Shown: positions 45,447 through 57,323 of the stretch, piece by piece
Layout of the letters: every line of letters starts with the position of its first letter
Position numbering within the stretch: the first letter of the stretch is position 1
Notes under the pieces: model-generated
Database searches by the model: none
What the model was told of the DNA's origin: nothing
The model's input: the letters and a program-made list of their open reading frames with translations, nothing else
NCBI RefSeq assembly: GCF_052857255.1
Contig: NC_135505.1
Span: 57,221,368-57,285,367 of the forward strand
Reading direction: 5' to 3'
From: Amblyomma americanum
Taxonomy: Eukaryota > Arthropoda > Arachnida > Ixodida > Ixodidae
DNA: 64,000 nt
Translations under genes and position numbers: made by a program

Positions 45447-48400
45447 TTGTTCATCTGTTGTTTCTACTACCATCAGACAAAATTTTTACGTCTTTACTTG
45501 TCGGTTGTTTAAATCAGCATTTCAGTCTCCGTGAAAAAAATACATCAACACTCATTCTTAACAAAAATTTCATGAAGGATCGTATCTACTTCATAATTCT
45601 ATATAAAGCCGTTAAGTGTGTTATATTATTCTTTAATATAACATTATTGCATAGTGCAGACCACTTGTCCTTCAGTTACTATTACTGAATATTTAGCATT
45701 TACAGATCAAGGGTGATGATTTTCAAGTTTGAACTGTATGCAAGTAGTTGTATTTTATTTAACGTGGTTAGAAAATCTTATCATATACTTTGTAAGCACG
45801 GTTTTCAGGGTAGTCCCATACCTATACAATAATCATTATCAACTGCACTATTTCGCGTACCGCCTGCAGCTCTCTCTCAAGCAAGCAGGAATAAGCATAT
45901 TGTTCTGTATAACCAGAATCCTGTAATGATAATTGATGTGTATTTTTTACTGTCGCCGGATGTTAATTTTGTACCACCGCCGAATCCCCACAGGAATAAA
46001 CGTACATTTTAAACCTGCAGCACTCTTGTATCTGAATATCACTGCCTGCATCTGAACCGGCACATTAAACTGACCAATAAATTTAGGAAAACGCAGAACC
46101 CGGAAATGCTTAAGCAATATGAGATATCCCAGAATTTCGCGACAAACGACTCCGGCAGCGCGCATCAGCCTCTTAACGCTTGCGCTTCTTATGTACGTAG
46201 TGTTAGGTAGCCATTTTGATTCTAAAGTACATGGCAAACCCCCTTGACAAAATGACAGAAAACAGCGGGCACTCATGACTACTTACTTGCTCGGATTGCG
46301 AATACATGCAAGCGGGGAGTTCGGCTGCGCAGATGGCGTACTTCTCTAATACAGTGGCCAGTGAAGCTCATCTGCTGGCGCCGCCCGAATGGAAGATGAT
46401 CATCACGTTGACACCCAAACCCAGTGCGAGACAGCGGCAGTTTAGCACGCGAGGTTTTGCGCTTAATACGTACTCCAAATTGTTCATTGCACAAGTCTTG
46501 ATATCCCGCGCTTTCGCAGAAGTTTCGCAAGTTCTGCGTGGGATTCGTCATTTGAATCAATGAGGCCTGATATCCCTTCCCAACCTATCAGCGCTAACGA
46601 CCTTGAATCATTCCACTTGTATGCTTGGTAGATAGTTCCCGGTTTCTTGTTTTTCTTGGCACTACACACGCAATAGTGCGTGCAAGTTTGCCAGGCAACC
46701 TGCTTCATATTTCTCCGAATCTCACTGTGCCTTCAAATCTTTCTGTTCGTCCGTGCTTGTGAAAAAAAATGCATGAGATGTATTTGGCTGTTCGTTTAAT
46801 AATTATTCGTTTTCCTAGTTCCTATTTACAGTGTCCAGGACACAGTTGTACAAGGATTAATTTTCATGCTCTTCTTTGTGCCTATGTACTCCTTACTGCT
46901 GTGTGTATTTTGGTTTACCGGGATATGAATTACTCAAGAGAATGCGTAAAATGCCCCTCTAGTCGTGTACGAAGACATTTTTCCATGTTGTACACTCCGT
47001 GATAATATCCGTTAAAACATTCTTAGAGAAAAGTTGTATTTTTGTGCCTCAGGTAAATTGGGACCATTGGCGCCTTTGTGATGCTCTCGAAAAGATCCAG
47101 CATTTTGTCATCAATTGTAAAGATGCGATACTCTTCTGAAATTAAGCAACGTGCACTGCAAACAAGCCTTCGTTTGTTACCGCATTCTGTACGATATATG
47201 ACTGTGCTGTCATCTGTGGATGAATCCACTGACATGTTCTTTCTAATGCGATTATATAGCCGCTGGAAAACACACATGATGAACCGACATTGTGAATCTG
47301 TACATTCTGCAAAAGACAACTTCAGTAAAATTATTGTTCTTCTAAAAGACCGCATGCCGTTACCGACGTGCAACGGGACTGGTACTTACTCTTAGTGCTC
47401 TGCTATTCATTGCCTTTCTTCTAGTGCTTTGTTATTAATGTGAGTCCTAATTTGATGGTGTAGTCATGTGCTCTGCATGGCCTCTTTTGTCGTGCTCGGA
47501 TTTTTAGATATGTCGTGTTATGCATCGTGTTGATTTCCACTGTTTTTGTAATGTTTGTACAAAATTCATGTACATAAAACATTGCATCATTTTAATAAAT
47601 ATTATGTTGAAACGAGAAAACAACAGCGATTACTCAGTGTTCTAATTAGGTGGGCAGTGAAGCTGATCTGTTCGCGCTGGCCTGAATGTGAAGGCCACTA
47701 GAGGTGAAATTTGATTTAAGCACTATAATTTTTTTCACTTCCAGATGACGTAAAAACAACTATATTTTCCACTTTTCCAAATATTTCGCCATGGTTGAGA
47801 AATGTGCGAACCGATGACTTCGTGAGGAAAATTGGGTTTTCAGAGCGTCTGGCGTGGACAACACCAGACTTTCGTCCTCATTAACAGTGTAATGCTTTCG
47901 CATTAAAATATATTCTTCACTGAGGTACTCACTTCACTTTCAATATGTTAGACGAAGGTTTCTTAGGCGATGCGAGAATATCTCCGGATTAAAACTTTAC
48001 GTTTGCATGACTTTGTTTCAGCAAACTTTATTACCGAACTGAAAGGAGTCGTTGATATCGCTATCCCCACGACCAATGGGCTTGCAGAAAAGCATAGTAA
48101 AAAACTGGATACAATTCGAAACAATCTGCTATCGCCGCAGCTTTTTTTAAGCATCACATTTATACGATTGAAAATGTTTTCGATTTACGTTAACTAAATT
48201 ATTTTTAAAGCTCTTAGGCTACGCCACGAAACACATCGCGAAAAGACAGCAGCATGGTAGAAGACCCGAAATATAGGCTGAGCGCATCATCAAGAAATAG
48301 TGCTATTCCGGTTTTAAATCTGTCGGTTCATACACTTCCATAATTTGAACAATTAGTTGGGAGAAATCATCACATCCACCCCGTAAGAACTGCCATGCTC

Positions 48401-48825
48401 TCGTGCTGTGCTTGCAATGACGTCGTCTTCGTCACGTAGCCGCGTTCACGAGTGTTGTTGTGAATGTGCCAGTCTGTCACGCTGTAGTTTCAAAGCGTGG
48501 TCTTCATCATATTCCATCCGTGCGCTTTGATGCTTCATCAGAGGAGCATGCAGCAAACCGCACAAAATGGCGGAATTGTAGGACCAGTGAAATTCAGAAG
48601 AACCAGTCAACCGCAGGGTCATCGGCTATTGGTAATTAGGCGGCCAAGAAAACTTTCTTGTTCTGAGTCTATTCTGTTCTTAGCACTTATTGTAATTATT
48701 GTGGTAAATGATGCTAAATTATTTTCATAAGACGCTTGGCGTACATAAGTTTTTGTACACAGACACAACAATGCGCTGACTCATTTTAGCAGTCGATTTT
48801 AGCAGTCCATTTTAGCACAGTGGGC
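45447..48825. other. No gene seen (3.4 kb)
   Basis: AT-rich with overlapping short frames on both strands (46,279-46,563 is open on both). 'ccagtgaagctcatctgctgg' near 46,353 and 'gcagtgaagctgatctgttcg' near 47,654 are a shared fragment of an unnamed repeat. Nothing else is supportable. Confidence 0.4.
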
Positions 48826-49640
48826 ATGGCAGCAGCAAACGAGGCAGAATGCTAAGCAATCCTTTTTCCTTAGCCATCCAATTTAGTGATTCCGAATATG
48901 AACAATGCTACAGGATTGACGATCACTTTCTGGTGCTGCTGCGCTGCCCACTGTCTGTTCAGCATTTCTTTTATTGCGCGATTGCATTATCTACAGATCT
49001 GTTGTCTTGTGGCGGTGTTGAAACAAACGCTGTACGAATTGAGAGAGAAATGCGATCAGAATTGCTAGAAAGACAGAGCAAGATTATTTCAACACTGGTG
49101 GGCCAGCAGGCGCGTCAAAATATAACTGAATATGAACTTCCTGGCTTCACTGAGCCAATTGATGGCATTGAGAAACAGTTCTCGTGTCTAAGTGTCTTAG
49201 CCGCTAAAGTAAAAGACATGGAATCGGCAACTCCGGAACTTCAGGAGCAATATAGTACAAATAGGAACCAGATTGACGATTTCGAAAACAGAGGCAGGAG
49301 AAATACCCTAATCATATACGGAATAAAACGGCTCAGCGAGGTGACTAGCGAGGGACTGGAAAAGAAAGTAATGGATGATGTTTTTTTCTGGAACAAGGTT
49401 TAGCAGTCAATGGTGTCAAAAGATTCCCCAAGGTGGGTAAAAAGGAAATAAATAAGGCGCGAGCAGTCGTTTTGAAACTCCTCGAATTCTGTTTAAAATT
49501 TCAATATTACGATCATGCTGTTAACTCAAAAGCATTAAAGTTAGCTCAATTCATCAGCTGAGAACTTTTCTAAACGATTTAGAGAAATACGGAAACAACA
49601 GAGGAAAAGCTCTAAAGAAGAGGGGAAAGCCTGACGCTAA
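48826..49640 (+). pseudogene. L2/CR1-like ORF1 (coiled coil plus RRM-like region)
   Basis: Starts with MAAANEAEC at 48,826, then needs a frame change. The main frame 48,849-49,403 has an N-terminal part with Cys residues that may be a worn PHD-like finger. A helical stretch follows (VRIEREMRSELLERQSKIIS). FENRGRRNTLIIYGIKRLSE is the signature ENRSRRNNLI.+GI seen at the start of the RRM-like domain in L1/CR1 ORF1 proteins. After TAG at 49,401-49,403 the domain goes on in another frame, with NGVKRFPKVGKKEINKARAV for the usual I.R.HRLG+...RP.IVK. In the family ORF1 is an RNA chaperone. This copy is broken. Confidence 0.65.
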
Positions 49641-49729
49641 GCTTTAAAGTTAATCTATGATAAGCTAGGCTTTAACAGCATACTGCACGGTTGGGAAGAA
49701 ACAAGATATTCTCGCTTTAGTTTTAAAAA

Positions 49730-50410
49730 GAAATCAAACTGACTCCGGACTAAGAGATCTCAGTCCCTGCAAATACTACATGTTAATTGAAGAAGTGTCA
49801 TAAACAAGAGAGCTGAGATGGAGGCTTTTCTGCTTTTGCACGACCCTGAAATACCGGTTTTGACAGAAACTTCGCTTAACAATACACTGTTTGACAGTCA
49901 GTTCGTTAACACTGGCTACAGTTCGTACCGAAACTATTCCTAGGGTAGAGGTGGAGATGTCAGCATTCGGTTTAAATCATCCCTGCGAATTTTACCAATG
50001 CCTGATGTACCCAATCTACAGTGAATTTGTAGCGTAACGTACTATCGAAACGTTAGATGCATTATTAGACCAATGTACAGGTCCCTCGACTCTACCGTTG
50101 CCTTATTAGACCAACTGGAACAAGATTTGATCACGAATGTTAAACCCGATACTTGTACTATACTGCCAGGACATTTTATTTTTGTCTGAAGTAGACTGGT
50201 AACATTATTCAGTTAGAAAGCATGACCACCAAGGTGATGCTATGGTTTTGCCTTCAAGTTATTGCAAATTGTAGAACAAAATACCATTTTCCGGGCAATA
50301 TTCAATCAGTGCTAGACCTGTTTTTTGTGAAACGGACCATAAATTTTACTGCTCACTACTGCAGACACCGCTTCAGATAAGAAACCTAAATATTTATCCT
50401 ATCAAAACGT
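49730..50410 (+). pseudogene. L2/CR1-like endonuclease remnant
   Basis: SVINKRAEMEAFLLLHDPEI (about 49,794-49,853) followed by PVLTETSLNN matches the start of CR1/L2 endonucleases (S..NK.AEL...+....D+..+TETWL), with the catalytic Glu in TET. GRGGDVSIRFKSSLRIL follows at about 49,945-49,995. Later parts, including the GDFN and SDH motifs, are too decayed to place with certainty. The domain ends just before the 16-bp duplication. Confidence 0.65.
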
Positions 50411-50432
50411 TCCTCGAGCTTTTCACGAGATG

Positions 50433-50575
50433 TTAAAGAAGAAAATACCAGTCAAAAAAAGACGAACACACCAGGAGAGAACAACACAGGACAACGTCTG
50501 GACTAACAATTGAATTCTTTATTGAGTACAGACCGCCGAGTAATCTCAACGCATGCGCCAAGGCAGGACAGACGC
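50433..50575 (-). mobile_element. Penelope-like element 3' end
   Basis: Downstream of the GIY-YIG frame on the minus strand. Contains CTCAATAAAG (poly(A)-signal-like, about 50,520), 'tcctgtgttgttctctcc' and 'tggtgtgttcgtctttttttg', ending at the 16-bp duplication. The wording is in the style of the foldbacks at 2,365 and 15,968. Confidence 0.6.
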
Positions 50576-50935
50576 TCAAGCATACTTATTCAAATAATCA
50601 AATTCTTTTATTGTCAGCGCTATCGATGGTGAACTGACGCAAGCATCTCCATGGTTTGCTATCTGAAAGGCCTCAAAAATTTCGCGGGCCTTCAGTGTTT
50701 TGCCATAGCCCAGAATGGTGACTTCAGAGAAACAAGGGGAACATTTGCCACATCTACTACAGTGCCAAGCAAGATTGCCATCCTCACCAGTGCCAACTTT
50801 TGTTTTGTGCTGACACATCCTCTCGTTCACACAGTCACCTGTCGGACCTATGTAAAATTTTCCACTGGTCAGCGGAATCTTATAAATCACTTCAGTCCGG
50901 CTTTAGGGGCTCGACGGTCTACTACCTCCTCGTGG
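50576..50935 (-). pseudogene. Penelope-like element GIY-YIG endonuclease (5'-truncated)
   Basis: This is the C-terminal endonuclease of a Penelope-like retroelement. Reading the minus strand from about 50,935: EVVDRRAPKAGLK, a stop, then IYKIPLTSGKFYIGPTG, which contains the GIY..YIG pair with the Gly-Ile part worn. CVNERMCQHK follows with the conserved Arg. NLAWHCSRCGKCSPCF is the Cys/His insertion typical of Penelope GIY-YIG domains, and AREIFEAFQI carries the catalytic Glu. The last residues are PSIALTIKEFDYL. The RT that should precede it is absent. The domain nicks DNA to prime integration. One stop and the loss of RT make it non-functional. Confidence 0.85.
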
Positions 50936-52549
50936 TGAGCCCTTGGTAACGCCAAGAGTAGTCCAAGAGAGAGGGAGATTGTGTTGAATAAGTTCTCCGT
51001 CTCATTAGCCGGGCTCGGTTGGCGTGAGCCTGTAAAGAAAAGCCGAAGGCTTGCTGAGGATGGGTTCTCAGTAACATGAGTGAGCTCTCACCCGAGGTGG
51101 CCTTAGTAAAAATAGGGCTAATTCGTGCTCCCTAGAGGGTGTACGGCTCCTCGGGGCCGACGGTTTTTGGAAGGTGGTGATCCGCGGCCCGAACCAGAAC
51201 ATTGGCAGTTTCGTTGATGATGGGCTGGATTGACTGGGCCGTCTGTTCTCGGGGGCCGAACCGGAGGGTTTGGCTCCCTGGACGTAGTCTAAGTCTGCGA
51301 CCGGGGCTATGGAGTACGTGAGATGCTCCCAGGCCGGGTAACCGTGGGAGGGGCAGCGTCCTCCTGTAACCCAGAGAGCGGCGGGCCTCGGCGATGAAGG
51401 CCCTAGGCGTAACACCGGGAGCAGTTGCGTGCTTCTGTAACCCAGTCTATTGGGGGCGACTGTCATTGGCGAACCTGGGAAGGGCTGTGGTGACCCTCTC
51501 CCTCTAACCGAAAGCGAGAAAGTTCATACGCCACGGCAGCTTAGGGATAGGCTGCTGTGGCTAAGTCTCAAGCGAATACGCTGCAGGGAAATCCCCGCTG
51601 ACAAAAGTCATCAGGGGTATGGGCGTCCCTGTGTAACCCGAGCACTACCATCTCTCGGGAGCGCTGCTTGGGTCTGTCCTCGGTCCCTCTCCGGGCAACC
51701 AGGGCCATCTCTGGGAAACGCTGAGGCCTGCGGGCGTGTCAGTAGGAGATGAGACCGAGGGCGAAGCGAAAGCAGGACTGGCGCTTGCGTCCCTTGAGAG
51801 CCTGTGAGTAGTACATCTGTGAGACCATAGGGGTGTGGGATGAAGCCCACACTCGCACTTCCCGGTACGTAGGTGGTAGGTCCTGACTTAGTGCACCAGG
51901 GCCGGCGTCAAAGCCAAGACGCTTATTAAAATTTGGTAGAATCGGGCTTTCGCTTGGAGTGCGGAACGAAGAGATTACCCGAAATCGAGGGCACTTCGGC
52001 GTCTGGCAGGGGTACGCAGCACGGAAGCGCAGCACGGGGAGTAGCGACCCCGCCTATCCGAAGCTCCTGGGTTGGACCCAGACACGACCAACGAGGTGGC
52101 AGTAGTGGACCAGCCCGCCACGCTCGATTGGAGGGCTTTCGGGCCCGAGGATGACCAAACCTAAATTTCTACAAGAGCAGTCTCTGGTGTGGGGGTCCAC
52201 AAGTTGTCGAGCTTGCTCCAACTTATGGGACTTGCTTCTTGGGAAGAGGTCTGGCGGTGGCCTATTCCGTGTATGGCTTGGAAGGAATCTTTTGTGGCAG
52301 ACCGAAAACTTCACAGTTGCTCTGATGGATCAGCTATAAGTTCCGCTGTCAACAACGTTAAATCCGCCTCGTGTGGTAGAAGCACATTTGTGGCCCTTTT
52401 TGACTTCACAAGTTGGGATCAAAGACCCATTTCCCAAGCATTTCACCCTAAATAAGACGAGCACCGGACCAGGGGAAAGCTTGTACCGATTTTATCACCG
52501 GTGGGTACCCGGCGGTACATGCCATACCAACAGGCCCACCATTCTGCCC
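50936..52549. other. Unclassified GC-rich segment joined to the Penelope fragment
   Basis: About 1.6 kb with markedly higher GC content than anything around it. It contains many short local stem-forming words ('gagggctttcgggcccgag') and repeated 'tgtaaccc' at about 51,366, 51,437 and 51,632. Frames exist on both strands but switch constantly. None shows RT, transposase or zinc-finger motifs. The right-hand end has the longest coherent plus-strand reading (52,189-52,455; KLSSLLQLMGLASWEEVW), with no recognised family. It lies inside the same 16-bp duplication as the Penelope piece, so both arrived together. It may be a 5' UTR, an inverted second element or captured sequence. Confidence 0.5.
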
Positions 52550-52565
52550 AGCTTTTCACGAGATG

Positions 52566-53150
52566 CATTATAATTATCTGGGAATCTTGGTCACTAATGA
52601 GTTCACTTGGACTAAGCACATAGACTACATAGTGACTAATGTTAATCGCAAGCTGTTCTTAGGAGCGCTTTAATACTGTCTACTGCTTCTGTTCGACTGC
52701 TCGCATACAGAAACGTCCGCCGATACTAGACTATGCATGCGTTATTTGGGAAACATTTACTAAAACTAACACTAATAAGATAGAAATGGTGCAACGAAAA
52801 GCAGTTCGCTTCATTTATAGTAGATGTGGGCGCACATCAGTGACTTAGCTCTTAACTAATGTGGACTTGCCCCTATTAACGCAAAGAAACCGTGTGTCAC
52901 AACGAAAATTCCTCTTTCAATTTATTAACGGCCACTATAAGAGAGATCTCACGCAAATAATTTGTTTTCATCTGGTAACGCCACTAAGCAAAGACATAGC
53001 CGCGCAGTAACGCCATTTACCGCAAGTAATAACCGTTTTCAGTATTCACTCTTTCTACGAACAGTACTTGAACGGATTTTCCTAGCCAATCACCACGTCT
53101 TAAAATCAAATATGTCGACATTTATTTGTAGAATTCAATAAATATCTGCT
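52566..53150 (+). pseudogene. L2/CR1-like RT thumb and C-terminus
   Basis: YNYLGILVTNEFTWTKHIDY (about 52,568-52,628) is the YLGV.+...L.W..HI motif found after the RT palm in CR1/L2/Jockey LINEs. QRKAVRFIYSR-like sequence (about 52,793-52,830) is the E.VQR+A.RF motif. GLAPINAKKP and a decayed R..+LFL.RT at about 53,040-53,080 complete the C-terminus. Frames change several times. The natural end of ORF2 would be near 53,090. Confidence 0.75.
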
Positions 53151-54416
53151 GTGTACGGTTGTTTTCTAAAAACTTCAAGTTATACTGCTTTGTTATTGTG
53201 TTCATTGCCCGTGTTATTACGTTGTGTTTATTGAATTGCATTTATTTTTTCCAGAACGACTGGAATGATTTCCAGGCAAGAAGCTGGGGTTGCAGCCTGA
53301 GTGGGACCGGAAAACATTTACCTAGCGGTGGCTTCGAAATATCAGGTGATGGAAATGAACATAAGAAAGATACAACAAAGGAATACAAAAATACAAAATA
53401 TAAAATACAACCAATGATTGCAGGTAATAAATACAATTTTATGGTTAAAACTAAAGCTCCTAGGCTCGTCTAGTACAAAATAATGCGTAATCAATACACA
53501 TGTAAGAGAGCCACAAATATATAATTATTGTTCACCAATGCACATTTCTAATATATGCACATACATGAAAAGTAGAATATACACACCAAGTTGTATGAAA
53601 TACTCAACATTTTACAGAAATGTACAAAATTGGGTCTGTGGATAACAGTGTAACTAGAGAATAAGAAGAAATGAATCTAAAAAAAATACCTCACAACTCT
53701 ACAAAATACCGTCACAATTATTTGATTCTGAAATTTGTGGTATGTTTATGTTTCTTTAGTACATGCGGAAGATTGTGCTGCAATGTTTGGAGTTTATATA
53801 GTTCTAAAACGAGGAACAAACCAAGTATTCCTGCTGCGGGTATTAGCAGAAGTATGTTTAATTTTTACGAACGCTGTTGCATTTATAAAGGCGTTGTATG
53901 AAATATTTGAAAAAGAAAACAAACGTAGCATCCGGAAGTCATACGTGTGGTCAATGCCGATAATGTGATAGAATGGAAACAAAACATTTCATGGATATAA
54001 GCAGTGCACGTTTGCAATGTGATGAAGGGTTTTCTTTCGGAGGCGCAGAATCTTCGCGATGTTTGTTTTGTGGTGGTTGTCAATATTAAGCTATAATAAT
54101 TCTCTGTATCTGTGAAAGCAAAATAAATATAGATAGCGATGAGATGTTGTAAGTCCAGGGCACATGTATGCGCGCAGTCCGCGCCAGGAGTAAAATCAGA
54201 GTGATATTTTAGTACCCAACTCGTAAATGTCTCGGTTTGTCTCACGTATCAGCTGAAACAGCTCACACATACATACCTGCACACACACAAGAGAATAAGC
54301 ATCTAGACCCCAGTCCAAAAGAATATTGTGGGCTGGTCTTGTATGTTTATTACTCAGCTAGTAATATCGACAGAACTTCCAGACTAGAAAATATAACTGT
54401 AATTTTATAATGACTT
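53151..54416. other. No gene seen
   Basis: AT-rich. The open frames at 53,159-53,473 and 53,671-54,245 carry no motif. Confidence 0.4.
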
Positions 54417-54610
54417 TTAGTTAGGCTGAAGCTGAGGAAGGGCCGCTTATGTGAGGGTGAGTGTGAGGGAGGGCCAGCAAATTTTTTGAAGTGAGGGTAA
54501 GGGCGAGGGAGGGCCGTATGAGTTATAAAAAATGAGGGCGAGGTTGAAGAATGGCCATGGATTCAAAAGTGAGGGTTAGGGAGGAAAAGTAAAACTGAGG
54601 GCATTTGCCC
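54417..54610 (+). repeat. Purine-rich imperfect tandem repeat
   Basis: Four to five units built on 'gtgagggtgag...gagggagggcc' at roughly 37-43-base spacing (ggcc near 54,438, 54,472, 54,510 and 54,553). The strand is G/A-rich with almost no C outside ggcc. There is no coding reading. Confidence 0.65.
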
Positions 54611-55330
54611 ACCTCTGCTGCACTCTCACATCATTTGAGATGCAAAGCTCAACAGCCTCTTAAAAAGTACCTCGCAGTTGAAAAGGCAGGAAAGTGATTC
54701 TAGAACCTTCGTACCTGAAGATGGATGTCACGAAGTGGGCACACTTAACGCAACTTAGAATCACTGACGTACAACTTGCCAACCTTATTGGATAAATGTA
54801 TGCATAGAAAGCTTTAATTAACACGTAATAGAAATTTATGGGTGCTTACTTTAGCATGTGTAAACAGATTTCAGCCATATAATGATATTGACTATGTTTT
54901 AGGTTCTTCAGTATTTCTCTCCCGTATCTTTCTTACTGAGATGCATTGTAGCGAGGAAAATGTAATAGATCTTATGTAATTTCGTGAAGCTGTAATGAAT
55001 CAATTTGCGTTCAACTTTGGTGAAAGCGTATTACGAAGTACGTAACTGAATGCTGAGGTGTACAACGTTTTCGATAATGTATATTCATTACTGCCTTGTA
55101 GGCCATAAGGCACAATCAAGCTGTCAATGACAGCTTTTCTCGGCTTTTGGCCCCCATATTTCGTTTCGCAATAAGGCATCGAAATCACGTACGCCAAAGT
55201 GAAGTGAGATTTCTGTGAATGATTTATAGTTTCCTTCGAAGCCGTAGTGCTCCACGAATTCTGATGCTAGAGACTACAAATTATTCAAAATCTTGCTCTA
55301 AATTTAAGATTGCTCTAAACGCATAAAGCG
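54611..55330. other. No gene seen
   Basis: AT-rich. The minus-strand frame 55,000-55,197 has no family resemblance. Confidence 0.45.
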
Positions 55331-55515
55331 GAACTGCTATCAAATATACCGAAAAGTTTCTTGCAATTCAAAACATTGAGCCCGCGAAGGTACAATCGCT
55401 TAGTGTACGGCGTACCAAGCGGTACCAAGATGTACCAACTGCTATCAAATATACGTAAATGTTCCTAGCAATTCAAAATATTGAGTCGCCGAAAGTACAA
55501 CTGCTTACTATATGT
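55331..55515 (+). repeat. Tandem duplication with 105-base offset
   Basis: 'aactgctatcaaatata' at 55,332 recurs at 55,437, and 'gcaattcaaaa.attgag' and 'gtacaa.tgctta' recur at the same offset. The spacer contains three short 'gtacca' words. Confidence 0.7.
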
Positions 55516-56149
55516 TGCACACAATCTAAGCATCCTTGTCCAGAATTGTGTTGCCGCTACGACCTTCGCTTTATGTTTTCGAAAAGAAGAGAAGAAAACA
55601 ACATAGATGAAATAAAATCATCAATGTTGTGTTTATTATGAGCAAAGAAATAAATTCCTCGGCAATATACACACAAGAGGCCAGAGTCCCGAGACTGTAG
55701 CAGGACCTTGCATAGATTCGTTACTCGGCGCGATAGTTTCAAGCAGAAACCAAATTAGATACTTGTACAATGTTACATCGGAAATAAAATAGGTGTCCGG
55801 TTCAATGGAAGATCTTATCGATGTGTTAAGTTGGGTTAACAAATATGAAAACAGGCATTAAGCGCAGCACTAGCGATAATAATTCAGATACAAGACGTAA
55901 ATGAACTGCGAAGTGAAAGAGTGAAAACGGTTATCAAAACTGAGCTTTATTTTTACCAGCTGGGATATATCCAAGCGAGTAGAAAGCTACGCTTCAATTA
56001 AATGGCTTTAGTACAATAACAGTTGTTTTTCGTCACGGGACCTTTCTCAGCAATTTGAATTTGCAAATTATTATGCACGAATCGCCAGCATTTTTTGTCT
56101 ACAACAGTGAGAAACTCAAATTGGGAGCCTTCGAGTTATATTATTCTTT
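55516..56149. other. No gene seen
   Basis: AT-rich sequence before the second Gypsy element. Confidence 0.45.
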
Positions 56150-56383
56150 CGCTTGTACATACAATCAACATCCCGCGGGTCCGCCTGTGGCACGAGCTTC
56201 TTGTCCACGATTAGAATAAACGCCAGGTACAGCCTAGCCTTCTTCCACAAACATCCTGCCGTATCGGCGTGGCCATCCTTCACACGTGGTGGAGGTGAAT
56301 CTCGATCCCCTTGCTTTCTTGTACCCTGCCTCTCGCTGGAGCTGCGTTCCGGTCACCGTTTCGCACCTACCACCATCGTCATG

Positions 56384-57310
56384 CCAACCGAAGACAAACC
56401 CAACCCTGCCGAACCTCCTTCCTCGGCCTCACCTGCATCACCACGTCCGACCTCGTCCTTCCGACAACGCGACCCGCTGGTGTTCGCTGGTCGTCGCGAC
56501 AAAGACGTGGATGACTTGGTCGACAACTAAGAACTCTGCTGTGCCTACAACCGGTGGGACGACGCTTTAAAATTCTTCGGCGTTTCTTTCTACCTCATTG
56601 AGGTCGCCAGAAACTGGTCTCTAAATCGCGAACCCCACACCACTAGCTGGCCCACCTTCAAACAGCAGTTCCGACCAGGCTGTTCTGAGTGAGGTCGCCA
56701 AAAAAAGCTCTCTTCTCGCTTTCAAGGTTCCGATGAATCATGTGCGTCTTACATCGAGTACGTACTTGCGCTTTGCCGGCGTTTTAGTCCCACCAATCCG
56801 GAAACTGACCTCGTCCACCACGTACTGGAAGGAATCAATTCTGTAGCCTTTAACACCCTAATTGCCCAAAATCCTTCAAGTGTCGCATTAATAATTACCA
56901 CCTGCCAACGCCTCGACCAGCTGCAGTTCTCCTACTTGCAGCCCGGCCACGCACAGCCCGGCCTCGCTAGGACCTTGACCTCTGCTGACCTCCATGTTAG
57001 GAAACAGATTCGAGCGATCATCCGCGAAGAGCTGTAACTCCTCAGCCCTTTATTCCGCCACGAGTACGATCATTCTCCCGCTCCTTCTAATGATGCTGGC
57101 CTCCGTAACATCACCAAAGAAGAGTTGGCTACAATCACCCACCCTATCGAATCCGACCGTCCTGCTCCCCGCCCAGCGCCGACTTACGCTCAAGTCGCTG
57201 CATCATCCCCTCCCTTGGTCCACCCACCCCGAGCGGCACCGACATAAAACCACATCAACGCAATGGCGACGGCTCAAGCTGCGCCATCCTATTAAGCACC
57301 TTGGCGCCCC
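56384..57310 (+). pseudogene. Gypsy Gag (broken)
   Basis: Starts with ATG at 56,384, followed by a Pro/Ser-rich N-terminus, FAGRRDKDVDDLV and a stop at about 56,528. The same frame continues with WDDALKFFGVSFYLIEVARNW, TTSWPTFKQQF and SRFQGSDESCASYIEYVLAL. Together these are the retrotransposon Gag signature (W..F...L...F.....+..A...L..R.Q...E.V..Y+..+..LC). Three further stops occur before the nucleocapsid region. It would form particles around the element's RNA. Confidence 0.8.
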
Positions 57311-57323
57311 TCCCGACCAGTGA

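Larger units (their letters stand above)
50417..52565. repeat. 16-bp target-site duplication around the composite insert
   Basis: agcttttcacgagatg occurs identically at 50,417-50,432 and 52,550-52,565. The outer flanks belong to one LINE (endonuclease side and RT-thumb side). The simplest reading is a single insertion of the 2,117 bases between. Confidence 0.8.
48826..53150 (+). mobile_element. L2/CR1-like LINE, internally deleted and split by an insert
   Basis: The LINE has an ORF1 with a coiled coil and an RRM-like region (48,826-49,640), an endonuclease remnant (49,730-50,400) and the RT thumb/C-terminus (52,566-53,100). A 2.1-kb insert (50,433-52,549) with a 16-bp duplication lies between the last two parts. 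The RT fingers and palm are missing on both sides of the insert, so the LINE had probably lost them before the insertion. Stops are frequent. There is no RNase H, as expected for CR1/L2-type LINEs. The 3' end near 'aattcaataaatatctgctg' is approximate. Confidence 0.75.

Noticed and set aside
51600..51640. Hammerhead ribozyme core (CTGATGA on the minus strand)
   Set aside because: The CTGATGA word is present, but I cannot find stem II followed by GAAA; left as a computational check.
51068..52455. Several open frames in the GC-rich block
   Set aside because: High GC lowers stop frequency. Frames overlap on both strands and none shows a known motif, so they were not called as genes.
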